Under the pieces are notes generated by a model that was not told where the DNA came from, made no database searches, and saw nothing but the letters and a program-made list of their open reading frames with translations. From Actinoplanes sp. DH11 (GTDB taxonomy: Bacteria; Actinomycetota; Actinomycetes; Mycobacteriales; Micromonosporaceae): DNA of 64,000 nucleotides. The translations under genes and the position numbers were made by a program. The stretch's first letter is position 1, and every line of letters starts with the position of its first letter. Shown piece by piece: positions 1 to 8,171 of the stretch. The stretch covers positions 117,844-181,843 of the forward strand of contig NZ_JAHWGU010000019.1 of the NCBI RefSeq assembly GCF_020873875.1. Reading direction: 5' to 3'.

Positions 1-66
1 GCGACGTGGCTGGGCGTGTGTCAGGGGCGGGCCGCGACGTGGCTGGGCGTGTGTCAGGGGCGGGCC
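1..66. repeat. 33-bp direct tandem repeat (2 copies)
   Basis: The first 66 bases are two identical 33-bp copies. The second copy contains the stop codon and last codons of the EgtA-like gene on the minus strand, so the duplication has copied the end of that gene. The array may extend beyond the left edge. Confidence 0.9.
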
Positions 67-1106
67 GTGACCTGGTCGAGGACGTCGTCGGCGGGGCAGC
101 GGCCGCGGTGCACGTAGCGCTCGGTGAACTCGGCGACCTCGTCGCGCAACTCCCGCGAGGCGCCCCGCCGGGCCAGCGCGCCGTAGGCGGCCACGAAACA
201 GTCCCGCGCGGCCGCCGCCAGTACCGGGTCGGTGAGCGCGTCGCGCGCGACCCGTTCCCAGAGGCCGGCCTCGGCGGTCAGGTGCGCGGTGGCCTGCCAG
301 GCCTCCTCGGCGGCGCGCGGGTCGTCGAGCAGCACCGTCGCGACGGTGGCGGGCACCCGCCAGCCGTGTTCTGGCTGACGGTCGGCGACGTCGAGTTCCA
401 GGTGGCCGCGGGCGGCCACCGGCGGGCGCAGTGCGGCCAGGTGCCGCTGCAGATCATTCTCGGTCACTCGGGCGCCTGCCCGGATGGCTTCCCGGAGCGT
501 ACGTCCGGCGGCCGTGCGCGCGTCCATCACATACGCCGACCAGCCGTCCCGCGGCGAACCGGCAGGCGGGCCGACGGGCCGGTCCCGGCGCAGCGCCTGC
601 CGCACGCTGCGCCACCCGGTGGGGCGGCCGTGCCGCAGCGGCGCATTGGCGAACGCGGCCGCCAGTACAGGCGTCACGGTGTGCGCGAGCGCCCAGCGAC
701 GCTCTGCCCCGAGCGGGCCGCCACCGTCGATCCCGGCTTCGAGGCCGACCCGTACGCCCGCCGTCGCCGTGCCCAGCGCATGCTCCGGCCCGTCCGGGTG
801 CACGGTGTCGGTGGCCTGATCGAGAACAGTCAGCCGATGCTGCTCGACGAGCCGGTGCGAGGCTGCCAGGTCGTCGGACATGCGGCGCAGCGCCACGTCG
901 AGCCCGGGGGAGGGCGGACCGCTCACCACCATGACGCGCGGTGAGCGGGCGTCGAGGAAACCGTGCCGCAGGGCGCGCCGGCCGGTGGGTGCGCTGGCCG
1001 GGTCGAGCATCAGGTCGACGGCGATGCCCACGAAGCCCGGCATCCCGGGCGTGACGGCCCGGGTCGCGATGAGCTCGGCGGCAGCCTGTTCGGTCAGGGT
1101 GGTCAC
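54..1106 (-). CDS. egtA: EgtA-like glutamate-cysteine ligase homologue, degenerate N-terminus
   Basis: A 350-residue protein whose central and C-terminal parts match EgtA, the actinobacterial gamma-glutamylcysteine ligase that starts ergothioneine synthesis: the TATAGVRVGLEAG strand, WALAHTVTPVLAAAFANAP, TGWRSVRQ, and a C-terminal LLDDPRAAEEA...CPADD segment. The N-terminal part is abnormal. EgtA normally has a VGLEIE motif and an EPGGAVELSGPP strand whose glutamates bind metal, ATP or substrate; here these read VGIAVD and VMVVSGPP, and about 60-70 residues are missing (family about 420). It may therefore be a pseudo-enzyme or a decaying copy. GTG start at 1104-1106 with a GGGGAG ribosome site. 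The other egt genes would lie beyond the left edge. Confidence 0.75.
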   Translation of the reverse strand: MTTLTEQAAAELIATRAVTPGMPGFVGIAVDLMLDPASAPTGRRALRHGFLDARSPRVMVVSGPPSPGLDVALRRMSDDLAASHRLVEQHRLTVLDQATDTVHPDGPEHALGTATAGVRVGLEAGIDGGGPLGAERRWALAHTVTPVLAAAFANAPLRHGRPTGWRSVRQALRRDRPVGPPAGSPRDGWSAYVMDARTAAGRTLREAIRAGARVTENDLQRHLAALRPPVAARGHLELDVADRQPEHGWRVPATVATVLLDDPRAAEEAWQATAHLTAEAGLWERVARDALTDPVLAAAARDCFVAAYGALARRGASRELRDEVAEFTERYVHRGRCPADDVLDQVTARP

Positions 1107-1361
1107 TGTGCCTCACTCCCCGGGGTGTCCCACGAGCGGCGAGCATAGCATTCCTATCTGTGCGATAGGAATGGTTGCCTCCGGCGGGTGCAGATCACGC
1201 CCGGCCGGGCGATCCGGTCCGGGAAACCCTCGGTGCGGACTCGGTCGTTCAGATACTGGAAGGCGCACTCCGGGGCGCGGGGACGGGTCCGTGACGACGT
1301 GCACCTCACAAGCGTGGCCGGGGGACGGGCGCGCGCGACCACGTACGCCTGAGGAGAGCTG
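1107..1361. other. intergenic region between divergent genes
   Basis: No coding potential convincing on either strand. It must hold the promoters of the EgtA-like gene (minus) and the secreted repeat protein (plus). A short palindrome CCTATCTGTGCGATAGG at 1153-1169 has 6-base arms (CCTATC/GATAGG) and could be a regulator site, but this is weak. Confidence 0.4.
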
Positions 1362-2822
1362 ATGCCCACGCCGGCCCGCGCCGCGCTCGCCGCCCTGACG
1401 CTCACCTGGCTCGCGGCCCTGCCCGGCTCTCCGCCCGCCCACGCGGGCCGATCCGGCGCTCCGCCCGCCGACGCGAGCCGATCCGGCGCTCCGCCCGCCG
1501 ACGCGGGCCGACCAGGTGCGGGCCAGGTCCGCGCGATCGCGAGGGAAGCCGGGCATGCCGGCGCGAGTTGGTCGGTGACCGGCCTGGAACCGGTCGGTCA
1601 GCCCGTCGCGGCCGGTCCGTCGGTGGTCGGGCAGGTGCGCCACGACGGGCGGATCTTCCTCCAGGGCCGGGCGCCGGAGGACGGTGCGCTGCGCTGGGAG
1701 GCCGAGGCAGTCGCCGGTACCGCCGGGCTGGCCGGCGGATGGCTGACGTTTCTGGAGCCGCAGCCGGACTTCGGCGCCGGGTACGCGAGTCTGGTCGTTG
1801 CCGACCCGCTCACCGGCACGCAGGCGCAGCGAAGCCCCACGATGATCTTCGGGGAGGACGCGCCGCGGGGCTGCTTCCAAGGCGCGGCGGTCTGTGTCAG
1901 CGCGGCGCGGGCGGCCGGGGAACCCTTCCAGGGCTACCGGCTCGACCTGGGCAGCGGCGCGTTCATCCCCTTCGCCGACGGCATCCCGGGCGAGGGCATG
2001 CACCGCATCGGCCGGCTCGCGAGCGAGGACCCCGCTGGTGCCGCTGAACCCGGCGACGCCGCCGGTTCCGCTGATGCAGCCGGCCCGGTGCGCGGCGCAG
2101 GGGAGATCGTGCTGGTCGAGGACGGTGTGGTGAGGTGGCGGCGGCCGGACCCGGGTGCCGTGCGCTGGACGGCGTTCCCCGGCGTCCGGGTGGGTGACAC
2201 GGCAACCGGCAGTGTCGGGCTCGCCGCCACCGACGGCGCACCACTATGGTCGCTTCCCGGTGCGATCCAGGACTGTGGGATCCCGCTGCCGATCGCGGCG
2301 CTCCGGTGCCGGGCCGGCCGGCTGGAAGGGTTCGACCCCTTGACCGGGCTGAGCCGCTGGTCGGTGCCGATCCAGGGACCGATCGGGGTCGCCGGCGACG
2401 ACACCGTGGTGATCCAGGGTGTGTCCGTGGCGCTGAGCACCGGTGCCCGGTCGGCCGCCACCGCGACGTCCTGGTGTCTCCCCGACGGCCTCGCCCGGAC
2501 CTGCGGCAAACCCGGAAATGACGAGCGGCCCGGAAATGACGAGCGGCCCGGAAATGACGAGCGGCCCGGAAATGACGAGCGGCCCGGAAATGACGAGCGG
2601 CCCGGAAATGACGAGCGGCCCGGAAATGACGAGCGGCCCGGAAATGACGAGCGGCCCGGAAATGGCGAGCGGCCCGGAGAGGGCGAGCGCTCCGGAGAGA
2701 GCCCGCCGGCCGAGAGCGAGCCACCCCCGGCGGCGTGGGCGGCGGTCGGCGCGGTCTCCGGAGGGTACGCCGTGGTCGCCACGCCCGACGGTTTCCGCGG
2801 ACGGCAGCTGACCGGCCCTTAG
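1362..2822 (+). CDS. secreted PQQ-like repeat protein with PGNDER tandem repeats
   Basis: A 486-residue exported protein of unknown function. The first ~28 residues look like a Sec signal peptide ending near AHA. A short duplicated segment (SGAPPADA, 30-bp unit) follows. The middle (about residues 70-385) has the spaced glycine/tryptophan strands of an outer-membrane-assembly/PQQ-type beta-propeller (LRWEAEAVAGTAG, WSLPGAIQD, GLSRWSVPIQGP). Residues about 384-443 are eight exact PGNDER hexapeptides plus two decayed copies, an 18-bp minisatellite. The C-terminus returns to propeller-like sequence (GYAVVATPDGF), so the hydrophilic repeat appears to be an inserted loop. A GAGGAGA ribosome site precedes the ATG. 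Confidence 0.7.
   Translation: MPTPARAALAALTLTWLAALPGSPPAHAGRSGAPPADASRSGAPPADAGRPGAGQVRAIAREAGHAGASWSVTGLEPVGQPVAAGPSVVGQVRHDGRIFLQGRAPEDGALRWEAEAVAGTAGLAGGWLTFLEPQPDFGAGYASLVVADPLTGTQAQRSPTMIFGEDAPRGCFQGAAVCVSAARAAGEPFQGYRLDLGSGAFIPFADGIPGEGMHRIGRLASEDPAGAAEPGDAAGSADAAGPVRGAGEIVLVEDGVVRWRRPDPGAVRWTAFPGVRVGDTATGSVGLAATDGAPLWSLPGAIQDCGIPLPIAALRCRAGRLEGFDPLTGLSRWSVPIQGPIGVAGDDTVVIQGVSVALSTGARSAATATSWCLPDGLARTCGKPGNDERPGNDERPGNDERPGNDERPGNDERPGNDERPGNDERPGNDERPGNGERPGEGERSGESPPAESEPPPAAWAAVGAVSGGYAVVATPDGFRGRQLTGP
2511..2690 (+). repeat. 18-bp coding minisatellite (10 units)
   Basis: Eight identical units CCCGGAAATGACGAGCGG (2511-2654) then two diverged units. They encode PGNDER in frame. Exact identity over eight copies implies recent expansion by slippage or unequal crossing over; copy number changes keep the frame. 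Confidence 0.97.
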
Positions 2823-2882
2823 GGGTGCGGAATCCGGGGCCCGGCAGGGATCGCACCGGTTATCCCCGCTGCACGGCGCCCA

Positions 2883-2888
2883 TAGGTT
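2883..2888 (+). promoter_or_regulatory. -10 box of a leaderless promoter
   Basis: TAGGTT six bases upstream of the ATG at 2895, with no Shine-Dalgarno in between. Matches the actinobacterial TAnnnT -10 pattern seen at many other genes in this window. Confidence 0.55.
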
Positions 2889-2894
2889 CGACAC

Positions 2895-3467
2895 ATGTCA
2901 TCGAATGCTGTCACCGTCCGCCGGGCCGCGATCGCCGCACCGGTGCTGATGTTCGTCTATGGCGTGTTCCGCTTCGCCGACGGTCTCGACGGAGATCGCG
3001 GCAACGGCGTGGCCTGGGACGCCGGGCACGTGGCGTTCTTCGTGGCCATGGTGCTGTTCGGGGTGCTCACGCTGGCGCTGCGCCCGTTCGTCCCGGCCGG
3101 CGCGCAGCGGATCGGGACCGGCGCCGCCGTGGCCGCCCTCTTCGGGGTCGGCTGCTTCCTCTGGGTGATCGCCGGGGACCTGTCGGACGGGTTCCGCGAG
3201 GCCGCGCCGCTGCCGGACGCGCTCGCGACCGGCGGTGCGGCGCTCTTCCCGATCGGCATGATCATTCTGCTGGGCCTGATGGTCGCGGCCCGGCGTGCTC
3301 CGGTGCGCAGCCCGCTGCTGCTCGGCGCCGGCATGGTGGCGATCACGGTGAACCTCGACCTGCTGCCGATCGCGTCCCTGGTCGTCCTGGCCGCGCTGAT
3401 CCCGGTGGCCCGGCGCGCGAACACCCCGGCGGACCGTCCGGTGCGGGACGTCGCCGGGGTGCGCTGA
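2895..3467 (+). CDS. DUF998-like multi-spanning membrane protein
   Basis: A 190-residue integral membrane protein with about six hydrophobic helices (residues ~11-25, 45-63, 76-95, 112-130, 140-156, 158-170) separated by short loops. No catalytic motif is seen; the general layout resembles small DUF998-type proteins, but the assignment is loose. TAGGTT at 2883-2888 stands 6 bases before the ATG and no ribosome site is present, so the transcript is probably leaderless. It stands alone: the preceding gene ends 72 bases upstream and the next gene is convergent. Confidence 0.75.
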   Translation: MSSNAVTVRRAAIAAPVLMFVYGVFRFADGLDGDRGNGVAWDAGHVAFFVAMVLFGVLTLALRPFVPAGAQRIGTGAAVAALFGVGCFLWVIAGDLSDGFREAAPLPDALATGGAALFPIGMIILLGLMVAARRAPVRSPLLLGAGMVAITVNLDLLPIASLVVLAALIPVARRANTPADRPVRDVAGVR

Positions 3468-3548
3468 GACTTTCTGCCCGCTGCCACGGGGGCATGCGGT
3501 CGAAGGTCAAGGGCGAGTGGGCGTACGGCCGGAGCAGCACCCGCCTCG

Positions 3549-5147
3549 TCAGAAGCGGAAGGCTCGCACCACGCCTTGGAGGTCGTCCGACAGCCGGGAC
3601 AGTCCGGCGGCGGCGTCATGCGTCGCGTAGGCGCCCTTGCGGTTCTCCTCCGCGACACCGACCACCTGGTTGATGCCGTCGCCGATCTGGTTGGCACCGT
3701 CGGCGGCCGCGCTCAGGTCGGCGGCCATGCCGCTGGTCACCGCACTCTGCTCCTCGACCGCCGACGCGATGGTGGTCTGGAACTCGTTGATCCGGCCGAT
3801 GATCTCGCCGATCTTGGTGATCGACTCGACGGCCGTGTGGGTGTCCGCCTGAATGGCCGCGACCCGCTTGCTGATGTCCTCGGTGGCCTTGGTCGTCTCC
3901 TGGGCCAGGTCCTTCACCTCACCGGCGACCACGGCGAAGCCCTTGCCGCTCTCCCCGGCACGGGCCGCCTCGATGGTGGCGTTGAGCGCGAGCAGGTTCG
4001 TCTGCTCGGCGATCGCGGTGATCACCTTGACGACGTTGCCGATCTCGCCGGACGACCGGCCGAGCCGGGCCATCAGGTCCTCGGCGGTGCTCGAGGCGAT
4101 CACCGCCTCCTGGGCGACGCTCGCGGCCTCGGCGGCGCTCATCGCGATCTCGCGGATCGCGGCACCCATCTCCTCGGCGCCGGTCGCGACCGCGCCGACC
4201 CGGGAGTTGACCTCGGTGACCGCCCCGCCGATGGAGTTGACCTCGCCGGAGGTGCGGTCGGCCCCGCCGGCCAGGGTGCGTGACGCGTCCTGGAGTTCAC
4301 CGGCCCGGCCGGCCAGCGCGTTGCCGCTGGCGGCGAGGGTGCCGACGGCCGTACGCATCTGCTCGGTGGCCTGGGCCAGCGCCGAACCCATGTCGCCGAA
4401 CTCGTTGCGGTTGGTGATGTCGGCGCGGCGGGTCAGATCGCCGTCGGCGACCGCGTGCAGCACGTCGCGGAACTGCCGCAGCGGCCGGATCACGCTGTTC
4501 GCGATGAGGACGGCGAGCCCGGCCGCGACCAGCAGGCCGACGACCAGCACGACGATGACCATCGTGCGAGCCGAGTCGTACTCCTCGTCGGCGAGGGTCA
4601 GTGCCTCGTTCGCTGCCGTGTCCACGGCGGTGTCGAGCGCCTCCAGGCTGCCCAGCGCCTCGGTCACCTTCGCCGGGAGCTCCTTGCCCCGGATCGCGTC
4701 GAACCCGGCCAGGTCACCGGCGGCCTGCAGCTGACCGGCCCGCTCGCGCAACTCGCCGTACTCGGTCCAGGCGGCGCTGAACCCGTCGATCGCGGCGCGC
4801 TGCCCGGCGTCCAGGTCACGGCCGCTGTAGGCCTTGACAGCACCGGCGATCGCCTCGTCGGCCGCGGTCGCCCGTTCCTGGGCCGCGGTCTGCAGGGCCG
4901 TCGTGGTCGCGGACGCCGAGCTCAGGATCTCGAACCGGTAGACCCACACCTGTTCCCGGATGGTCGCGACCTCCCGGGACGGCAGCAGGGCACCGGTGTA
5001 GATGTTGCGGCCGCTCTCCGCGACCTGCGACATCCGGACCAGGCTGATGGTGCCCACGAGGACGGCGACGATGCCGGTCAGGGCGACGAGGAGGGCGAGA
5101 CTGGTGCGGACACTGAGGTTGCCGACCAGACCGGGACGCTGAGCCAC
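3549..5147 (-). CDS. methyl-accepting chemotaxis protein
   Basis: Transmembrane chemoreceptor of about 532 residues. Two membrane helices (about residues 16-37 and 196-220) flank a four-helix-bundle-type extracellular sensor of ~155 residues. A HAMP domain follows (~220-272), then the long coiled-coil signalling domain with the highly conserved tip EQTNLLALNATIEAARAGE near residue 381, which contacts CheA/CheW. The reading frame stays open to a TTG at 5195, but that codon lies in a 19-bp repeat with no ribosome site; the GTG at 5147 has AGGA five bases upstream and places the first helix normally. No che genes are nearby, so it is an orphan receptor. It implies a motile stage. Confidence 0.93.
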   Translation of the reverse strand: MAQRPGLVGNLSVRTSLALLVALTGIVAVLVGTISLVRMSQVAESGRNIYTGALLPSREVATIREQVWVYRFEILSSASATTTALQTAAQERATAADEAIAGAVKAYSGRDLDAGQRAAIDGFSAAWTEYGELRERAGQLQAAGDLAGFDAIRGKELPAKVTEALGSLEALDTAVDTAANEALTLADEEYDSARTMVIVVLVVGLLVAAGLAVLIANSVIRPLRQFRDVLHAVADGDLTRRADITNRNEFGDMGSALAQATEQMRTAVGTLAASGNALAGRAGELQDASRTLAGGADRTSGEVNSIGGAVTEVNSRVGAVATGAEEMGAAIREIAMSAAEAASVAQEAVIASSTAEDLMARLGRSSGEIGNVVKVITAIAEQTNLLALNATIEAARAGESGKGFAVVAGEVKDLAQETTKATEDISKRVAAIQADTHTAVESITKIGEIIGRINEFQTTIASAVEEQSAVTSGMAADLSAAADGANQIGDGINQVVGVAEENRKGAYATHDAAAGLSRLSDDLQGVVRAFRF

Positions 5148-5181
5148 GAAAGTCCTATCGACTGGCTCGCCGGGTAACTGA

Positions 5182-5257
5182 GCCGGTGCGCTCAAAACAG
5201 GCCGGTGCGCTCAGAACGGGCCGGTGCGCTCAGAGCAGGCCGGTGCGCTCAGAGCAG
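5182..5257. repeat. 19-bp tandem repeat (4 copies)
   Basis: Four units GCCGGTGCGCTCAGAGCAG with a few substitutions in the first two copies, followed by a partial fifth. They separate the chemoreceptor from the SHOCT protein, and the last units encode the C-terminal residues of the latter. Confidence 0.93.
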
Positions 5258-5731
5258 GCCGGCGCGTTTGGCCGCGTACTCCTCGTCGGAGAGCACGCCC
5301 GCCTCGTGCAACTCGGCCAGGTTGCGCAGCAGCGCCTCGGAGGGCGCGGGCACGCCGGTCAGCCGGGCCTCGATCACGTCCCGCAGGTGACCGGCGACCG
5401 CCCGGTCGGTGACGAACTCGACGGTGGTGCCGTCCACCTCCAACAGCAGGGCGCCCTTGAGCAGACGGTCCCGGCAGCTCACCCCGGCCACCGAGGCGAA
5501 CGGGATCGCGGACCGGCCGGCCCCGGTGCGGAACCCGAGCTGACCGGTGCTGACCAGTTCCAGCCGGTCCGGCAGGACCAGCAGGTAGACGCTGGCGCCG
5601 CCGTCGGTCATGTGCCCCACGGCCAGGGCGGCGCGGACGTCCACACCGGCCTGGGCGGCCCGGTGACGGGCCCGTTCGGCGCGCGCCCGGGCCTCGGCCG
5701 CGGAGACCGGTTTGCCGGAGAAGAGACCCAT
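5249..5731 (-). CDS. SHOCT-domain protein with PH-like middle
   Basis: 160 residues. N-terminal 45 residues are basic and helical (AEARARAERARHRAAQAG). The middle (~50-120) looks like a small beta-barrel of PH/DUF4429 type (VYLLVLPDRLELVST, IPFASVAGVSCRD, GTTVEFVTD). The C-terminal ~30 residues form a SHOCT motif (LRNLAELHEAGVLSDEEYAAKRAGLL pattern), a short helical pair common at ends of actinobacterial membrane-associated or oligomeric proteins. The frame is open upstream to 5944, but that part overlaps the neighbouring gene; the ATG at 5731 begins the typical MGLF sequence. TACGGT eight bases upstream may be its -10. Function unknown. Confidence 0.8.
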   Translation of the reverse strand: MGLFSGKPVSAAEARARAERARHRAAQAGVDVRAALAVGHMTDGGASVYLLVLPDRLELVSTGQLGFRTGAGRSAIPFASVAGVSCRDRLLKGALLLEVDGTTVEFVTDRAVAGHLRDVIEARLTGVPAPSEALLRNLAELHEAGVLSDEEYAAKRAGLL

Positions 5732-5789
5732 GACGGGCAACCGTAGCCGACGCCTGATCAGTTCCGGACGGGGTGGATCGTCGGCGCCG

Positions 5790-6128
5790 CTACCGGGACC
5801 GGCTGACGTAGGCCCAGGCCGCGTCGCCCGAGGCGAGATGCGTCTCGACCCGCTCGTAATCGGGCACCGCGAAGGCGTCGGACTGTGCCAGGTCGTCCTC
5901 GGTGACCTCCAGGACCAGCCCGTCGACACCGTCGGCGAGGTCACCCGTCGAAATCAGGATCGGATGGTTGCGCAGGCCACTGACCTCGACCACCCGTGGG
6001 TCGGTGATCTCCACGAGTGACAGCCGGAACCCCAGCACGCGGTCCTGGCGTCCGGTGAGCTCACGGCCGAACGTGGCCTTCTGCACCCCTGGGTCGCGCA
6101 ATGTCCCGTACGAAAAAAGCAGCGGCAT
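5790..6128 (-). CDS. gamma-glutamylcyclotransferase (AIG2-like) family protein
   Basis: 112 residues with the family hallmark YGTLRDPGVQ near the N-terminus, which forms the substrate-binding loop of gamma-glutamylcyclotransferase/AIG2 folds, followed by the beta-barrel strands (VLGFRLSLVEI, VDGLVLEVTEDDL). The family cleaves gamma-glutamyl peptides to 5-oxoproline; the expected catalytic Glu would be in the VxGxVxEV region, where GLVLEV is present. ACCCTA at 6135-6140 (TAGGGT on the coding strand) is six bases from the ATG, indicating leaderless expression. Confidence 0.85.
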   Translation of the reverse strand: MPLLFSYGTLRDPGVQKATFGRELTGRQDRVLGFRLSLVEITDPRVVEVSGLRNHPILISTGDLADGVDGLVLEVTEDDLAQSDAFAVPDYERVETHLASGDAAWAYVSRSR

Positions 6129-6134
6129 GAGCGC

Positions 6135-6140
6135 ACCCTA
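6135..6140 (-). promoter_or_regulatory. -10 box of a leaderless promoter
   Basis: On the minus strand TAGGGT lies six bases before the ATG of the AIG2-like gene; no ribosome site is present. Confidence 0.5.
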
Positions 6141-6218
6141 ACCGCCTGTCCAGGTCACCGGAGGGTTTCGCTCCCGACCGGGCGGGCGGTACGCGCGGGA
6201 GCCGTGTAGACAGGAGCC

Positions 6219-6581
6219 GTGAGTCTCGACGAGGAACTGCTCGTGGCCGAGCGCGCGTTGCAGGACGCGCAGCGCAACAACGACGTGGTGGCGCTGGCCC
6301 CGCTGCTGGACGACCGGCTGATCGCTGTCGGACCCGACGGCGGGCGGTACAGCAAGGAGGACGACCTGGCGGCGTACCGCTCCCGCTCCTCGATCATCGA
6401 CGACCTGGTCGAGGAACACCTCGAGCACCTGATCGTGGACCGCACCGGCGTCACATTCTTCACCGGCACCGTCTCCGGCACGTTCGGCGGCGAACCCGTC
6501 ACCGCCCGGATGCGTTACACCCGGACGTGGGTGCACGACGGCGGCTGGCGCGTCGTCGCCGCGCACATCGCTCCCGCCTGA
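6219..6581 (+). CDS. nuclear transport factor 2-like (DUF4440) protein
   Basis: 120 residues with the cone-like NTF2 pattern: an N-terminal helix (LLVAERALQDAQRNNDV), LAPLLDDRLIAVGPDG, a catalytic-pocket helix region, then three long strands ending TRTWVHDGGWRVVAAHIAPA. Such proteins are often small-molecule binders or ketosteroid-isomerase-like enzymes; no specific substrate can be named. GTG start; TAGACA lies six bases upstream, so the adjacent GGAG is too close to act as a ribosome site and the mRNA is probably leaderless. Confidence 0.85.
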   Translation: MSLDEELLVAERALQDAQRNNDVVALAPLLDDRLIAVGPDGGRYSKEDDLAAYRSRSSIIDDLVEEHLEHLIVDRTGVTFFTGTVSGTFGGEPVTARMRYTRTWVHDGGWRVVAAHIAPA

Positions 6582-6625
6582 CCGCTCCTGCCTGATCGCC
6601 CCCGGCTGATCGTCCCACGCCCTGA

Positions 6626-6648
6626 CCGCCCGGCGGGATGCCGGGCGG
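6626..6648. terminator. stem-loop between convergent genes
   Basis: Perfect 9-bp inverted repeat CCGCCCGGC / GCCGGGCGG with a 5-base loop, between the 3' ends of two convergent genes. No T-tract, as is usual in actinobacteria; could serve both directions. Confidence 0.65.
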
Positions 6649-6668
6649 CCAGGGGACGCGGAGGTTCG

Positions 6669-7190
6669 TCAGCAGTAACCTGACGGGCACTCGCCGCTCG
6701 CCAGCAACTCGTACTGCCGGCACTTCGGGCACCGCGGCCGTTCCACCGGCACCTTCGCCGCGGCCCGGGGCCTGGGTTCCGCCTTGGCGCGCGGGGTACG
6801 CGGCGTGCTGGTGCTGCCCGCCGTGCTGCGGCTGCGCGCCGCCTTCGCCGGTGGGGTGGTCCGGCGCAGGTCGACGGCCTGGACCGCGGCGTCGAGCAGG
6901 GCGTCGTAGTTGGCGTCGATCAGGTCCGCCTCCACCGACACCACCGTGTTCGGGTCGTCCGGGTCGCGCACGTAGGCGCCCGGCATGGAGAGCGCGACGT
7001 CGTTCGCCTTCTCCGGATCCACGGCCACGTCGACGCCGCCGGGATGGATGTACACCGCCACTCCGGTGGCACCCTGCGGCCGGACCTGCAGCGCGCGGCC
7101 GACCGTGCGTACGTCGACGGTGGCCCGCCCACGCAGCTCCAGCAGCAGCCGGGCGACCGAGGGGGCGGCACCCGCGTTGTACTCGTCCAT
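6669..7190 (-). CDS. conserved protein with C-terminal zinc ribbon
   Basis: 173 residues in three parts: an ordered alpha/beta N-terminus (~1-115; VARLLLELRGRATVDVRTVG, GVAVYIHPGGVDVAVDPEKA), a basic Pro/Ala/Arg linker (~116-150), and a compact cysteine motif at the C-terminus, CPKCRQYELLASGECPSGYC, that looks like a metal-binding ribbon. The combination suggests a small nucleic-acid- or protein-binding factor, but no named family is recognised. ATG start with GGAGGACAG immediately upstream as ribosome site. Confidence 0.75.
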   Translation of the reverse strand: MDEYNAGAAPSVARLLLELRGRATVDVRTVGRALQVRPQGATGVAVYIHPGGVDVAVDPEKANDVALSMPGAYVRDPDDPNTVVSVEADLIDANYDALLDAAVQAVDLRRTTPPAKAARSRSTAGSTSTPRTPRAKAEPRPRAAAKVPVERPRCPKCRQYELLASGECPSGYC

Positions 7191-7435
7191 CTGTCCTCCG
7201 CTAGTCGACGACGACCTACCAGTATCGGCACACCCGCCGGAACCGTGATGTCGGCATCAGAACGGGTGAATTTCCTCAACCGGCGGCCCGGTCAGTGTCA
7301 CCGGACGGCGCGGCGCCGGGCAGCGGGTTCACGGGACTTCGCCCACCCGAGCCGGATCATCCCCCTCAGGTAGGTCCTGAAGTGGGTACCACGGTGTGAT
7401 GCGGCGGCGTTCCACCTGGTCCTAGCGTTCGCCGC

Positions 7436-7726
7436 ATGACCGCAACCCTGGTTCTGGTCCTCGCCCTGCTTCCCGTCCTGGCCCTGGTCGCCCTCGCGGT
7501 GGCCGACCTGGCCGGCCGGTGGTGGCGGGGCCGGCTCGCGGTGGAAGCCGAGCGGGCCCAGCCCTACCGTGGCCGGTCGGCGTCTGTCGCGCCGGCCCCT
7601 GAGGTCACCGCATCTGTGCGAGCACGTCCCCGGCGGGGAGCCGGCCACATAGCCCCCGACCACCGGGCGCCGATTCGTGACCGCGCGCGACCGCCTCCTC
7701 TTCGCCCGCGACCGCCCTTGCTTTGA
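7436..7726 (+). CDS. small membrane-anchored hypothetical protein
   Basis: 96 residues: one strong N-terminal hydrophobic helix (TLVLVLALLPVLALVALAVADLAG), then a basic, proline-rich tail without repeats. TAGCGT at 7423-7428 stands seven bases before the ATG, matching the leaderless pattern, which supports translation. The tail has low-complexity composition and the true stop may reflect drift; no homologue is recognised. Confidence 0.5.
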   Translation: MTATLVLVLALLPVLALVALAVADLAGRWWRGRLAVEAERAQPYRGRSASVAPAPEVTASVRARPRRGAGHIAPDHRAPIRDRARPPPLRPRPPLL

Positions 7727-8171
7727 GCGCCGTCGCCCTGGACCGCCCTTGCCCCGTCCTCAATCGGGTCGCCCTTGATCGCCCTCGTTCGCGATCGCCC
7801 TCGATCGACTCCGGCCGGCCGCCGCGCCCCGGATCGGTGCCCAGCCGATACCGTCCCGCACATCAACCCGTAGCCCCTCTCCGGCCCGGTGGCGCCGGAC
7901 GAGCCGTCCATGGCGAGATGTTGATCTGCTGGCGGTGCGAAATCGCTGTGATCAAGGGGTTGAAACCGCGATTTCGCATCGCTAGCAGATCAACATCGCC
8001 GCACGGAGTAATCGCGGGACACCCTGCGCTGATTGTCCACACACCGACTGCATCGGCGCGGTTACGGTCAGGCGGCGGTGGCTCCTGCGCCGGTTCGGCC
8101 GGGTGTTGATCGTGATCCCGGACAGGGTAGGGGGTCGATCGCGGTGGCGCTCAATTCGCGGCGGTTCGCCG
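7727..8171. other. intergenic region with palindromic element
   Basis: No gene is supported. The left third is built of imperfect copies of a GATCGCCCT/GACCGCCCT motif (about 7685-7811). It then holds palindromic element copy A and its conserved left flank (from about 7885). The rest, to 8171, shows nothing recognisable. Confidence 0.6.
7917..7997 (+). repeat. dispersed palindromic element, copy A
   Basis: About 81 bp: arms GTTGATCTGCTGGCGGTGCG and CGCATCGCTAGCAGATCAAC plus the AAATCGC/GCGATTT inner stem around a loop containing GTGATCAAGGGG. Two G/T wobble positions, otherwise fully paired. The 30 bases to the left (GTGGCGCCGGACGAGCCGTCC...) are also conserved in the other copies, giving the element an orientation (here plus). 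Confidence 0.92.

Noticed and set aside
5148..5195. TTG start of the chemoreceptor at 5195
   Set aside because: The codon is within a 19-bp repeat and has no ribosome site; the GTG at 5147 has one.
7900..8000. Short proteins encoded by the palindromic elements (a MLICWRCEIAVIKG-like peptide appears at several copies)
   Set aside because: The same peptide arises at each copy only because the DNA element is repeated; the frames have no ribosome site and differ in extent. Treated as a repeat, not a gene family.
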